DNA from: a virus
Reading direction: 5' to 3' (one strand)
DNA: 21,872 nt
Virus record (IMG/VR): IMGVR_UViG_3300007345_000327
Coordinates: 1-21,872 of that record
Shown: in pieces, positions 1-7,430 of the stretch
Position numbering within the stretch: position 1 is the first letter of the stretch
Layout of the letters: each line of letters starts with the position of its first letter
The notes under the pieces: model-generated
Databases searched by the model: none
The model's input: only the letters and a program-made list of their open reading frames with translations
Told to the model about the DNA's origin: nothing
Program-made: the position numbers and the translations under genes

Positions 1-1857
1 GCAGAACGCGCAATGAAGATGGCGCGGCAGGTCAAAGAAGGTAAGTCTTGGCCGTGGCCCGGCGCTTCGAACGTCAAATATCCGATGCTGACGACGGCTG
101 CGCTGCAATTCGCGGCCCGCGCCTATCCGGCCATCATGGGTGGGCCTCGCATCGTCAAGGTGAAAATAGCCGGCAAGGACGATGGCGGCCAGAAAGCAGC
201 CCGCGCAGATCGCGTATCGCAGCACATGAGCTATCAGCTCACGCAGGAACTGCCAGAGTGGGAAGAAGACCTAGACACGCTGCTGCATCAAATCCCGGTC
301 GTCGGCTGCGCGTTCCGCAAGGTCTATCACTCGGAGTTATCGGACGCGGGCTTCTGTTCTGATCTCGTGAGTGCGATGGATTTGGTGGTGAACCAAAAGG
401 CCAAGCATCTCGACACGGTGCCGCGCATTACGCACGTGATCACGCTCTATCCATATGAAGTCGAGGAACGCCGTCGGTCTGGCCGCTTCCGCAATGTGGA
501 CATCGATTTCAAGACCAACGACGAAGGCGGGGAAGACGAGGAGGCGCCGCAAACGTTCCTGGAGCAGCATCGCTTTTGGGATAGCGACGGCGACGGCCTG
601 GCAGAGCCTTGGGTGATCACGGTGCACGAGGGCACTGAAACGGTTGTGCGCATGACGCCAAACTTTGATCCGAAGAAAATCAAGGCCAACGATCAGGAAA
701 TCGTATCAATTCCCCGCAAAAACTACTTTGTGAAAATACCTTTCATTCCTGATCCTGATGGTGGTTTCTATGACATCGGCTTCGGCAAACTGCTGGAGAG
801 CACGTCGGATATCGTAGACACCACCATAAATCAAATGATGGATGCTGGCACGCTCCAGAACGCAGGCGGCGGTCTGATCGGTGGCGGCCTCAAGATGGGC
901 AAGAGCAAGATTACGCGCCGGCCGGGCGAGTATCAGACGGTTGAGGCGGCTGGTTCGGACATCAAGAACGCAATCTATGATTTCCAGCATCCGGGGCCGT
1001 CTCAGGTGCTGTTCAATCTGCTCGGTCTGATGATCGATGCTGGCAAGGACATCGCAGCAATTAAGGATGTGCTGACCGGCGACAACGAAAAGACGATGAC
1101 GGCGACAACCACGATGGCTCTGATTGAGCAGGGCCTCAAGGTGTTCTCGGCGATCTTCAAACGGATTTATCGGTCTCTCACGCAGGAGTTCAAACTGATC
1201 TATGCGTGCAACCGGGACTATCTGAGCGAGGAAAAATATTTCGCGTTCCTGGATGAGGAAGGAGCCGTCGCGCCGCAGGACTACGCCGACGATCTGAACG
1301 TTCTGCCAAGCGCCGATCCGAACGTCATCACCGATATGCAGAAGATGGTGCGGGCGCAGTTCTTGCTGGAACAGGTCGGAAAGGGCAATCCATTCATCGA
1401 TGGCTTCGAGGCGACGAAGCGGGCGCTTGAAGCGGCTGCGATCGAACGCATTGATGAGGTTCTGAAGCCGCCGCCTGAAGGTCCGAACCCGATAGAGGAG
1501 GCACAGCTTGAACGTGCCGCCATCGAGAACGACAAGCTGGCGGCAGAGGTTAAGAAAACGCTGGCAGAGGCTGAGGCAAAAACAGTCGGCGCTGCAATTG
1601 AGGCGATGCAGCCGCCTGAGTTGGTTGATGGTCAGCCGCAAACGGCGGAAGAGCAGCCCAACATGCTGCCAGAGCCGATGATGCCGCAAGAGATGGGGCC
1701 AGAGGGCATGCCACCGGAAGCTATGCCGGGCGGGCAGATGCCGCCTGAAATGATGGACCCTGAAATGCTGGCGCAAATGGAAGCCGAACAGATGGCTATG
1801 CAGCAAGGTCAGCCGGGGCCTGAAACCATGCCGATGATGCCGGGTGAGCCGCAATGA
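1..1857 (+). CDS. Portal protein, P22-like, 5'-truncated by window edge
   Basis: The dodecameric portal is the ring at one capsid vertex through which DNA is packaged and ejected. The frame is open to base 1 (A-E-R-A before the first Met at 13), so the true start lies upstream; 614 residues are seen from Met13 against about 725 for P22 gp1. The N-terminal stretch KSWPWPGASNVKYPMLTTAA followed by QFAARAYPAI is, from my memory of the family, typical of P22-type podovirus portals. Its place just before the scaffold and capsid genes agrees. After about residue 500 there is a charged Ala/Glu/Lys helical region, then a Met- and Pro-rich tail with 16 Met and 16 Pro in the last 67 residues. The stop overlaps the next start (ATGA). 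Family call by recollection, well supported by context. Confidence 0.88.
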   Translation, partial: AERAMKMARQVKEGKSWPWPGASNVKYPMLTTAALQFAARAYPAIMGGPRIVKVKIAGKDDGGQKAARADRVSQHMSYQLTQELPEWEEDLDTLLHQIPVVGCAFRKVYHSELSDAGFCSDLVSAMDLVVNQKAKHLDTVPRITHVITLYPYEVEERRRSGRFRNVDIDFKTNDEGGEDEEAPQTFLEQHRFWDSDGDGLAEPWVITVHEGTETVVRMTPNFDPKKIKANDQEIVSIPRKNYFVKIPFIPDPDGGFYDIGFGKLLESTSDIVDTTINQMMDAGTLQNAGGGLIGGGLKMGKSKITRRPGEYQTVEAAGSDIKNAIYDFQHPGPSQVLFNLLGLMIDAGKDIAAIKDVLTGDNEKTMTATTTMALIEQGLKVFSAIFKRIYRSLTQEFKLIYACNRDYLSEEKYFAFLDEEGAVAPQDYADDLNVLPSADPNVITDMQKMVRAQFLLEQVGKGNPFIDGFEATKRALEAAAIERIDEVLKPPPEGPNPIEEAQLERAAIENDKLAAEVKKTLAEAEAKTVGAAIEAMQPPELVDGQPQTAEEQPNMLPEPMMPQEMGPEGMPPEAMPGGQMPPEMMDPEMLAQMEAEQMAMQQGQPGPETMPMMPGEPQ

Positions 1858-2096
1858 GGCTGACACAAGAGACCTATGAAGAGTGGCTTGCAAATCCCGT
1901 AACAGAGGCAGTGTTTCGGGTGCTTGTTAAGCTTGAATCAGAAGAGAAGGAAGAGTGGCTTGCGTTGTCGTGGGATCGAGAAAACCCTGATCCTTTAAAA
2001 TTGGCCTACCACAAGGGGCGAGCAAACGCCTTTCGTGAATTGCTGGTAGCCGATGCAATAGATATCGAGGTACAGCTAAATGCAGACAGTAACTAA
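1854..2096 (+). CDS. Small hypothetical protein between portal and GroES
   Basis: An 80-residue acidic, mostly helical soluble protein (starts MRLTQETYEEWLANPVTEAV) with no signal peptide, membrane helix or Cys/His motif. Its ATG overlaps the portal stop as ATGA and its 3' end overlaps the co-chaperonin start by 17 bases, so it looks translationally coupled in the head operon. I do not recognise the family. Its G+C is visibly lower than the portal gene. Head position suggests an assembly factor or minor head protein, but nothing in the sequence shows this. Confidence 0.7.
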   Translation: MRLTQETYEEWLANPVTEAVFRVLVKLESEEKEEWLALSWDRENPDPLKLAYHKGRANAFRELLVADAIDIEVQLNADSN

Positions 2097-2427
2097 GGCG
2101 GCGGCCTTGCCCGTCACGCATCTCAACACGTCCGGCCTCACGTGCAAGCAGAACCAAGTGCTTGTGCGCAAGATTGAAGTCAAGGATCGGACGGCCGGCG
2201 GTGTCTACATCCCGGAAATCACGAAAGAACGCGACGAACACGCAGCCGACGAAGGCCATCTGATCGATGCGTCCCCGGCTGCATTCAAGGATATCGGGCT
2301 GCCGGAAGTCGATCCTGGTTCGATGTGCATTTTCCCGCGATATGCCGGCAAGAACGTCAAAGGCAACGATGGCGTGAACTACGTGCTGCTCAACGACAAG
2401 GACATCTTGGCAGTGAGGGCCGAATAA
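2080..2427 (+). CDS. GroES-like co-chaperonin (Cpn10)
   Basis: A 115-residue protein whose residues 25-115 follow the GroES/Cpn10 pattern. NQVLVRKIEVKDRTAGGVYI corresponds to the first strand and the start of the GroEL-binding mobile loop, with V42-Y43-I44 where E. coli GroES has Ile-Val-Leu after the two glycines. DPGSMCIFPRYAG matches the VGDIVIF strand, and NYVLLNDKDILAV matches the C-terminal EVLIMSESDILAI strand. It has about 20 extra N-terminal residues and a longer segment (65-80) before the DPG turn. SD-like GAGG lies at 2067-2070. No GroEL gene is in the window, so it presumably works with host GroEL to fold capsid or portal subunits, as T4 gp31 does. Its place between portal and scaffold supports this. 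Confidence 0.9.
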   Translation: MQTVTKAAALPVTHLNTSGLTCKQNQVLVRKIEVKDRTAGGVYIPEITKERDEHAADEGHLIDASPAAFKDIGLPEVDPGSMCIFPRYAGKNVKGNDGVNYVLLNDKDILAVRAE

Positions 2428-3353
2428 TGGAACAAGAATTCCAGGAACACGAAGAGCCGGAAGCCGTCGAAGGCGTTGACGCTCTGCCGGTGGTCGAGGA
2501 TGAAGGTGGACAGCCTACCGAGGGCGGCGAACCGCAGCTTTCAACCGAAGAACGTGCCCGTGCACAAGGCTGGCGCCCTAAGGATGAATACAACGGCGAC
2601 CCGGATCGATGGGTTGATGCCCAAGCCTTCGTAAAGCGTGGCGAAGAAGAACTCCCCGTCGTCCGTGAGCGCAACCGGCATCTTGAAAGCCGGGTGACGG
2701 AACTCAATCAGAAGCTCGAACAGACCGCCAGCACCATTTCAAACATGGAACGCATGAACCGGGTGGCGGTTCAACGTGCCGTGCAGCGTGAGCGTGAGCA
2801 ACTGGCGCAGGAATACGGCCGCTTGAAAGAGCAGGCCGTTGAGTTCGGCGATGTTGACCAGTTCCGCAACCTGGAAATGCAGGAGCGCCAGCATCTCAGC
2901 CATTTCGACAGCCAGGTGGCGCAGGATTTTGCGCAACAGCAGCCACAGCAGGCGCCGGCCAACGTTTACGAGATGCCAGAAGTGCAAACGTGGGTGAATG
3001 AAAACCCATGGTTTGAGACTAACCGCGAAATGCACAATATGGCGGTCAGTGTTTCGCAGGCGATCGGCGGCGCAAACCCGTCCATGCCCATGGCTGACGT
3101 GCTGAAACAAACGGCGCAGCGTATGCGCGCGATTTACCCCGACAAGTTCGGGGGATCATCGCAGCCGCAGCGCCCATCAATGCCATCGGTGGAAGGTTCC
3201 GCGTCCCGTGGCGCCGCTGTTAGGCAGAGCACACGCGGTGCAGCACAATTGCCGCCGGAAGCACGCAAGCAGGGCCAGGAGTTCGTTAGTGATGGCCTGT
3301 TCAAGAACCTTGATGAATACGCTCGAAGCTATTTCGAGCAGGGGGACGCGTAG
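2427..3353 (+). CDS. Putative scaffolding protein
   Basis: A 308-residue protein (P22 scaffold is 303) between portal and capsid genes, where tailed phages keep the scaffold that directs procapsid assembly and then leaves. It has a strongly acidic N-terminus (residues 1-45), a conserved-looking segment at 44-70 (ARAQGWRPKDEYNGDPDRW) that I associate with podovirus scaffold-like proteins, a Glu/Gln/Arg-rich coiled coil at about 75-160, a Gln/Pro linker at 168-178 and a helical C-terminus. The start is ATG 2427 in the TAATG junction with the co-chaperonin; the frame is open upstream to 2325, but that extension lies inside the GroES gene and reads as unlike protein. Identity rests on composition and position. 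Confidence 0.75.
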   Translation: MEQEFQEHEEPEAVEGVDALPVVEDEGGQPTEGGEPQLSTEERARAQGWRPKDEYNGDPDRWVDAQAFVKRGEEELPVVRERNRHLESRVTELNQKLEQTASTISNMERMNRVAVQRAVQREREQLAQEYGRLKEQAVEFGDVDQFRNLEMQERQHLSHFDSQVAQDFAQQQPQQAPANVYEMPEVQTWVNENPWFETNREMHNMAVSVSQAIGGANPSMPMADVLKQTAQRMRAIYPDKFGGSSQPQRPSMPSVEGSASRGAAVRQSTRGAAQLPPEARKQGQEFVSDGLFKNLDEYARSYFEQGDA

Positions 3354-4037
3354 ATGAGTGATCGGCCCAACGCCCTGCCATGGTATCGAAAGCCAGACGC
3401 GCGCTATGGGCCGACAAACTTCCTGCTGGATGCTGCGGCTAAGTTCGTCGGGCAGCCGCTTTACGATGCATACAAAGGTATCGGACAAGCGGCAGGTTTT
3501 GAGCAAGACCCGAATGCGCCGAAGGGATACGTGAGCCAAGATGCGCTCAATCGCGCGGCTAACGGCATTGCGGCTGGGCAGCTTATGGGCAGCGGATTTG
3601 CGAGAGCGCCAGCGGGCGCGTTGCGCAGTGGTGCTGCCGGGTCTGAGCTTGATATGTCGCAAGCGGCTCGGATGCAGCGTGCAAGGGAGATTGAACAGGT
3701 CTGGGGTCCGAAATGGGATATTCTTATGGGACGAGAATATCGAATCGCGGAGGCTGCCGGCGATCTATCGACAATGTACGATATTCTTGCAGCAAAGTTG
3801 AGTAAAGCGAGCAGTATTGACCCAGAAATGCGGCCCGCCATGGAAAGGACTGTTTGGGATTTATATCATGAGATGGGGCCAGAAGGTCGCGCTCGGGCTG
3901 GTATTGAAGAAAACGCCGCCTTCGACCCTGCCAAATCATCAAGCAGAAACCTTATCGCTGCCGATCCGCTCGCTGGCGCGATGGTGCCAACATACCCGCA
4001 GCCACAGCGTAGAAACCAACTTCCAATGACATTTTAG
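3354..4037 (+). CDS. Hypothetical phage protein after scaffold
   Basis: A 227-residue protein beginning MSDRPNALPWYRKPDARYGP. The ATG follows the scaffold stop directly (TAGATG), with a GGGGG SD at 3341-3345. Residues 20-90 are Ala/Gly-rich with an amphipathic character; residues 100-170 look helical and charged; the last 40 are Pro/Arg-rich. There is no membrane helix or metal motif. I do not recognise the family. The position between scaffold and capsid suggests a minor head or internal protein, which is inference only. Confidence 0.72.
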   Translation: MSDRPNALPWYRKPDARYGPTNFLLDAAAKFVGQPLYDAYKGIGQAAGFEQDPNAPKGYVSQDALNRAANGIAAGQLMGSGFARAPAGALRSGAAGSELDMSQAARMQRAREIEQVWGPKWDILMGREYRIAEAAGDLSTMYDILAAKLSKASSIDPEMRPAMERTVWDLYHEMGPEGRARAGIEENAAFDPAKSSSRNLIAADPLAGAMVPTYPQPQRRNQLPMTF

Positions 4038-4047
4038 GAGTCACTCC

Positions 4048-4515
4048 ATGAGCGACCAAATCGAACTCGAATCCCGTGGCCGTGGCAGGCCGTCTCGCAA
4101 GGAACAAGAGCGAACGGAACGCCGCAGACGCGAAAACCACGGGGCACGTCGTGATCCCCTAGCCGTAGTCGGAGAGAAAAACCCGAACTATGTTTATCGT
4201 TGGATCAACGACAACAATCATGGCCGCGTCCATAGCATGACAGTCGAAGACGACTGGGATGTTGTGAGCACCGAGGAAATGGGCTCGAATGACAAGGGAA
4301 CCGGAACGGTTCTCGAAAGGCCGGTGGATCGCCAGGGTATGAAGGCGGTCTTGGTGAAAAAGCGTAAAGATTGGTATGACCACGACAAGCGCAAGGAACA
4401 AGGACAGGTTGACGAGCTTGAAGAGCAAATCAAGCACGCTGACCACGGCGCGGATGGTCTCGGCACTGGCGAGGGATACGTCCCCGTTGGTGGGATTTCC
4501 ATCGGCCAGCGATAA
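4048..4515 (+). CDS. Conserved phage protein with AT-hook-like basic N-terminus
   Basis: A 155-residue highly charged protein. Residues 7-37 are very basic and contain SRGRGRPSRK, which has the Gly-Arg-Pro core of an AT-hook. It continues with NPNYVYRWINDNNHGR and a C-terminal VLVKKRKDWYDHDKRKEQ helix; I recall both from a phage family often encoded beside head genes (typical form YRWVND ... PKEWYEEDQKAKQ), whose function is unknown to me. An AGGAG SD at 4036-4040 precedes the ATG by 7 bases. DNA or RNA binding is a guess from the basic tail; a structural role is equally possible. Confidence 0.75.
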   Translation: MSDQIELESRGRGRPSRKEQERTERRRRENHGARRDPLAVVGEKNPNYVYRWINDNNHGRVHSMTVEDDWDVVSTEEMGSNDKGTGTVLERPVDRQGMKAVLVKKRKDWYDHDKRKEQGQVDELEEQIKHADHGADGLGTGEGYVPVGGISIGQR

Positions 4516-4540
4516 GCGGCCCTAATCACGGAATTACAAC

Positions 4541-5122
4541 ATGGCAAACACTGACACGCCACGGGGCTTGAGTCCCGTGAGTGATATGTCTGGGGCGCCC
4601 TATAATGGGCCTCTCATGCGCTGTTACGTTCCCGCAACGGATTCGACGGCGATTTATCTCGGTGGACTGGTCAAGACGGCCGGATCGGGCGATGCAGGCG
4701 GCGTTATGAGCGTCACCGGCAACGTTTCGACCGGCGATGCTGTGCTTGGCGTTGTGACGAGCGTTGAACCTGTCACGCGCGAATCGACCATCTACCGGGC
4801 AGCCTCAACTGAACGTTACGTTTATGTGGCTTGTGATCCGAATGCACTGTTCGAAGTGCAGGAAGATTCCGGCGGCGCAGCTTTGGCGGTTACAGCGATC
4901 GGCAACTCGGCCGATCTGACCGGGTTCACCTCCGGCTCAACCGGCACGGGGCTTTCAGCTATCGAAATCGACAGCTCGACGGCAACTGCCTCTGGTGACG
5001 GGACTGAGGATGTCGTCATTCTCGGCTACGTGCAACGTGCTGACAATGAAGTCGGCGCGAACGCGAAACTATTGGTGCGTCTCAACAACCATTTCTTGGT
5101 TGACGCTCAAGCCGGCGCATAA
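4541..5122 (+). CDS. Putative head accessory/decoration protein
   Basis: A 193-residue acidic, Gly/Ser/Thr/Val-rich, beta-strand protein beginning MANTDTPRGLSPVSDMSGAP. From memory, this opening and the later YRAASTERYVYVACDPNALF segment are typical of a phage family encoded next to the capsid gene and treated as head accessory or decoration proteins. A weak CGGA at 4529-4532 serves as SD. The gene ends 12 bases before the capsid start. No enzyme motif is seen. It could instead be a second capsid-associated chaperone, but its composition argues for a virion component. Confidence 0.7.
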   Translation: MANTDTPRGLSPVSDMSGAPYNGPLMRCYVPATDSTAIYLGGLVKTAGSGDAGGVMSVTGNVSTGDAVLGVVTSVEPVTRESTIYRAASTERYVYVACDPNALFEVQEDSGGAALAVTAIGNSADLTGFTSGSTGTGLSAIEIDSSTATASGDGTEDVVILGYVQRADNEVGANAKLLVRLNNHFLVDAQAGA

Positions 5123-5134
5123 GGGGATAATGAT

Positions 5135-6046
5135 ATGGCTGGAACTATTACGACTGGCAATCATCCCGCCGCGCTTTGGCCGGGTGTGCACAAGTTTTGG
5201 GGGATGAGCTACGGCGAACACCCCAAAGAATGGGCGATGATCTTTGATGAATCGAAGTCATCGAAGAACTACGAAGAGGATGTCGAAACCACCAGCTTCG
5301 GCTTGGCTCCGGTAAAGAGCCAGGGCGGCGCGGTCAGTTACGACAGCCACCAGCAGGGCAACACAACGCGCTACACGCATGTTGTTTATGGTCTCGGCTG
5401 GATCGTCACCCGCGAAGAGCGGGAAGACAACCTCTACAAGACCAGCGCCTTCAAACGCACCAAAGCTTTGGCGTTTTCGATGCGCCAGACTGAAGAGGTG
5501 GTTGCGGCGAACGTGATCAACCGGGCCTTTAATTCGTCCTATGTCGGCGGCGATGCGAAGGAACTGATCGCAACTGATCACCCAACGCTTGATGGTACCC
5601 AATCCAATGAGATCGCCACAGCGGCGGACTTGTCGGAAGCAGCGCTTGAAAGCCTCGTGATCCAGATCGGTCAGGCGAAGAACTCGCGGGGCCTCCGTGT
5701 TGCGATCCAGCCTAAAAAGCTGATTGTGCCGGTTGACTTGCAATTTGAAGCGGAACGCATCCTGCGCTCTGAGCTTCAGGTTGGAACGGCCAACAACGAC
5801 GTTAACGCTATCAAGTCCATGGGCTTGTTCCAGGATGGCGTTGTCGTCAACCACTACCTGACCGACACGGACGCGTTCTTCATCAAAACAAATGCCCCGG
5901 ACGGACTGCGCCGGTTTACGCGGCGTGGCACCGACTTCACCCGCGACAATGATTTCGACACAGACAACGCCAAGGCGAAATCGACAATGCGGTTCTCTGT
6001 CGGCTGGACTGAATGGCGCGCCATCTATGGTTCACCAGGAGCTTGA
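5135..6046 (+). CDS. Major capsid protein (Mu gpT-like, HK97-fold expected)
   Basis: A 303-residue protein with the strongest SD of the head genes (AAGGGG, 5121-5126, overlapping the previous stop), as expected for the most abundant virion protein. Segments recalling the Mu gpT/major head subunit family, judged from memory, are TREEREDNLYKTSAFKRTKA with SMRQTEEVVAANVINRAF (helical spine), ELIATDHPTLDGTQSN, and the late RVAIQPKKLIVPVDLQFEAE with SELQVGTANNDVNAI. It is shorter than P22 coat protein (430 residues) and has no obvious I-domain-like insertion. Its place after the scaffold and before the gp4-like adaptor fits. The fold is inferred. Confidence 0.88.
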   Translation: MAGTITTGNHPAALWPGVHKFWGMSYGEHPKEWAMIFDESKSSKNYEEDVETTSFGLAPVKSQGGAVSYDSHQQGNTTRYTHVVYGLGWIVTREEREDNLYKTSAFKRTKALAFSMRQTEEVVAANVINRAFNSSYVGGDAKELIATDHPTLDGTQSNEIATAADLSEAALESLVIQIGQAKNSRGLRVAIQPKKLIVPVDLQFEAERILRSELQVGTANNDVNAIKSMGLFQDGVVVNHYLTDTDAFFIKTNAPDGLRRFTRRGTDFTRDNDFDTDNAKAKSTMRFSVGWTEWRAIYGSPGA

Positions 6047-6049
6047 TGC

Positions 6050-6463
6050 ATGGTCGCTGTAACCAGAACCGCTGGTGGCTATGGTGTTGGTGATGGGCCT
6101 ACCGGGCGCGTCACCAATGCCGGCGGAACGTACTACATGGCCTATTCGTTTGATCCAACATCTGCAACCCAGGTGCTGCTTGGGTACATCCCGGACGGTG
6201 CGATTGTGGTTGATGTTCTTGGCAAGGGCGGCGCCACAGGTGGCACCAATCCAACCGTTGACATCGGCACATCTGGCGACGATGACGGGTTTGCAAACGA
6301 ACTCGATTGCGATGCAGGCACCTCGTCTGCATTGGTGGCCGGAACAACCGGTGCTTTGCACGGCACGGCTGTTTCAGGTGTCACCGCAGTATATGGCAAG
6401 GTTGGTGCTTCGGCTGCGACAGGCGGCACGCATACCGGCTTTATCGTCTACACGGTGAGCTAA
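6050..6463 (+). CDS. Beta-rich structural protein, possible head decoration
   Basis: A 137-residue acidic Gly/Thr/Ala/Val-rich protein with alternating hydrophobic strands (for example QVLLGYIPDGAIVVDVLGKG), no Cys pair and no membrane helix. An AGGAG SD at 6037-6041 gives 8 bases to the ATG. It lies between the capsid and adaptor genes and its stop forms TAATG with the adaptor start. Size, composition and position suit a capsid decoration or tail-accessory subunit; I do not recognise a specific family. Confidence 0.65.
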   Translation: MVAVTRTAGGYGVGDGPTGRVTNAGGTYYMAYSFDPTSATQVLLGYIPDGAIVVDVLGKGGATGGTNPTVDIGTSGDDDGFANELDCDAGTSSALVAGTTGALHGTAVSGVTAVYGKVGASAATGGTHTGFIVYTVS

Positions 6464-7152
6464 TGGCTACCTCCGGCGTCATAACGTTTTCGAAGAATGC
6501 GGGGGAGACGGTAACTTTTGCCCTAAAACTCATCGGAGCGCTCAACGCCCACGACCAGACCGTCAACGCCAACGATATGGCTGACGGTCTGGTCATGCTG
6601 AATTTGATGCTGAAGGAATGGCAGACAACAGGGCCGAACCTTTGGCGCGCAGAGCGTGGTTCTGTGGCGCTGGTGAGCGACACGGCAACATATACGCTAT
6701 CGCCAAGGCCGGTGAAGGTTTACTCCGTCAGATATCGCGACGCGAACGGACGCGATTTGCCCATGCATGAACTGACCGGCGAAGAATACGACGAGCAGCC
6801 GCTAAAATCGAATAACGGCATCCCAACCACGTATTGGCTCGACAATGGTACAACTGCAACCACGATCACAACGTGGCCGGTGCTCAAGACGGCGACCACG
6901 CAAACGCTGCAATATACCTATCAGCGCGTTGTCGAGGATATCACGACATCGATTGATAATTTAGACGTGCCGCAAGAGGCACTGCCGGTGGTGACGTATA
7001 ATTTGGCGGCGCGGCTTCTCGATATGGACGGCGACAGCACGCCAACCGCGCAACGGATCATTGCGCGAGCCGAACAGATGCGGGCGCAATACGAGGCCTT
7101 CGACCGTGAGCAGTTTGTGAGGTTCCAGCCTGACATGGAGATGTATCGATGA
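6463..7152 (+). CDS. Head-to-tail adaptor, P22 gp4-like
   Basis: A 229-residue protein (P22 gp4 is 166) that should sit under the portal as the first adaptor ring. The N-terminal pattern, in which a helix with LKLIGALNAHDQTVNANDM is followed by VMLNLMLKEWQTTGPNLW, is the recurrent signature of gp4-type tail accessory factors. After it come beta strands and a C-terminal helix with the 'PQEALPVVTYNLAARL' segment also recalled from this family. The start is ATG 6463 inside TAATG; the frame is open back to 6307, but that extension overlaps the previous gene and is Cys/Arg-rich, unlike the rest. Confidence 0.82.
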   Translation: MATSGVITFSKNAGETVTFALKLIGALNAHDQTVNANDMADGLVMLNLMLKEWQTTGPNLWRAERGSVALVSDTATYTLSPRPVKVYSVRYRDANGRDLPMHELTGEEYDEQPLKSNNGIPTTYWLDNGTTATTITTWPVLKTATTQTLQYTYQRVVEDITTSIDNLDVPQEALPVVTYNLAARLLDMDGDSTPTAQRIIARAEQMRAQYEAFDREQFVRFQPDMEMYR

Positions 7153-7430
7153 GCGATCAGGTAAAAGTAACGTTCGGCGCGACCGGAACGTCTGACGTGT
7201 TTGAGACGGCGCGCGGCGAGGTGCCGATGTACTATATAACCGGGTTCGGCGTCGGGTCTGTTCGGCTGGAAGTGCAGATTAAGGGGGATTGGCTTCCTGC
7301 TTCTGCGGCTGTTACAGCTGACATGACCGTTGTTGCAGAGCCGTTTACCGGGTTAACCCGCCACGCGCGTTCATGGCGCCTCAACTGCACAGCCTACACC
7401 TCCGGCGATATCGTAGGCTACATTGGCTAG
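7149..7430 (+). CDS. Small hypothetical structural protein
   Basis: A 93-residue protein beginning MSDQVKVTFGATGTSDVFET, coupled to the adaptor by ATGA. It appears to be all-beta, without cysteine motifs other than one Cys near the C-terminus. The 3' end overlaps the next gene by 8 bases. Its size and small-residue content recall phage sandwich-fold accessory proteins, but no family is recognised. A head or tail accessory role is inferred from position alone. Confidence 0.65.
   Translation: MSDQVKVTFGATGTSDVFETARGEVPMYYITGFGVGSVRLEVQIKGDWLPASAAVTADMTVVAEPFTGLTRHARSWRLNCTAYTSGDIVGYIG

Noticed and set aside
706-1893. 395-residue minus-strand frame opposite the portal gene
   Set aside because: It is His/Arg/Leu-rich, lies wholly opposite a recognised gene and has no SD or neighbour of its own; a shadow of G+C-rich codon use.
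2325-2426. Longer N-terminus for the scaffold gene
   Set aside because: The extra 34 codons lie inside the GroES gene and are Arg/Gln-rich; ATG 2427 in TAATG gives the acidic start expected of a scaffold.
5258-5854. 198-residue minus-strand frame opposite the capsid gene
   Set aside because: The opposite strand encodes the capsid with clear family motifs; composition here is Arg/Leu-rich with no domain pattern.
6307-6462. Longer N-terminus for the gp4-like adaptor
   Set aside because: The extension is Cys/Arg/His-rich and lies inside the previous gene; ATG 6463 begins the family-like sequence.
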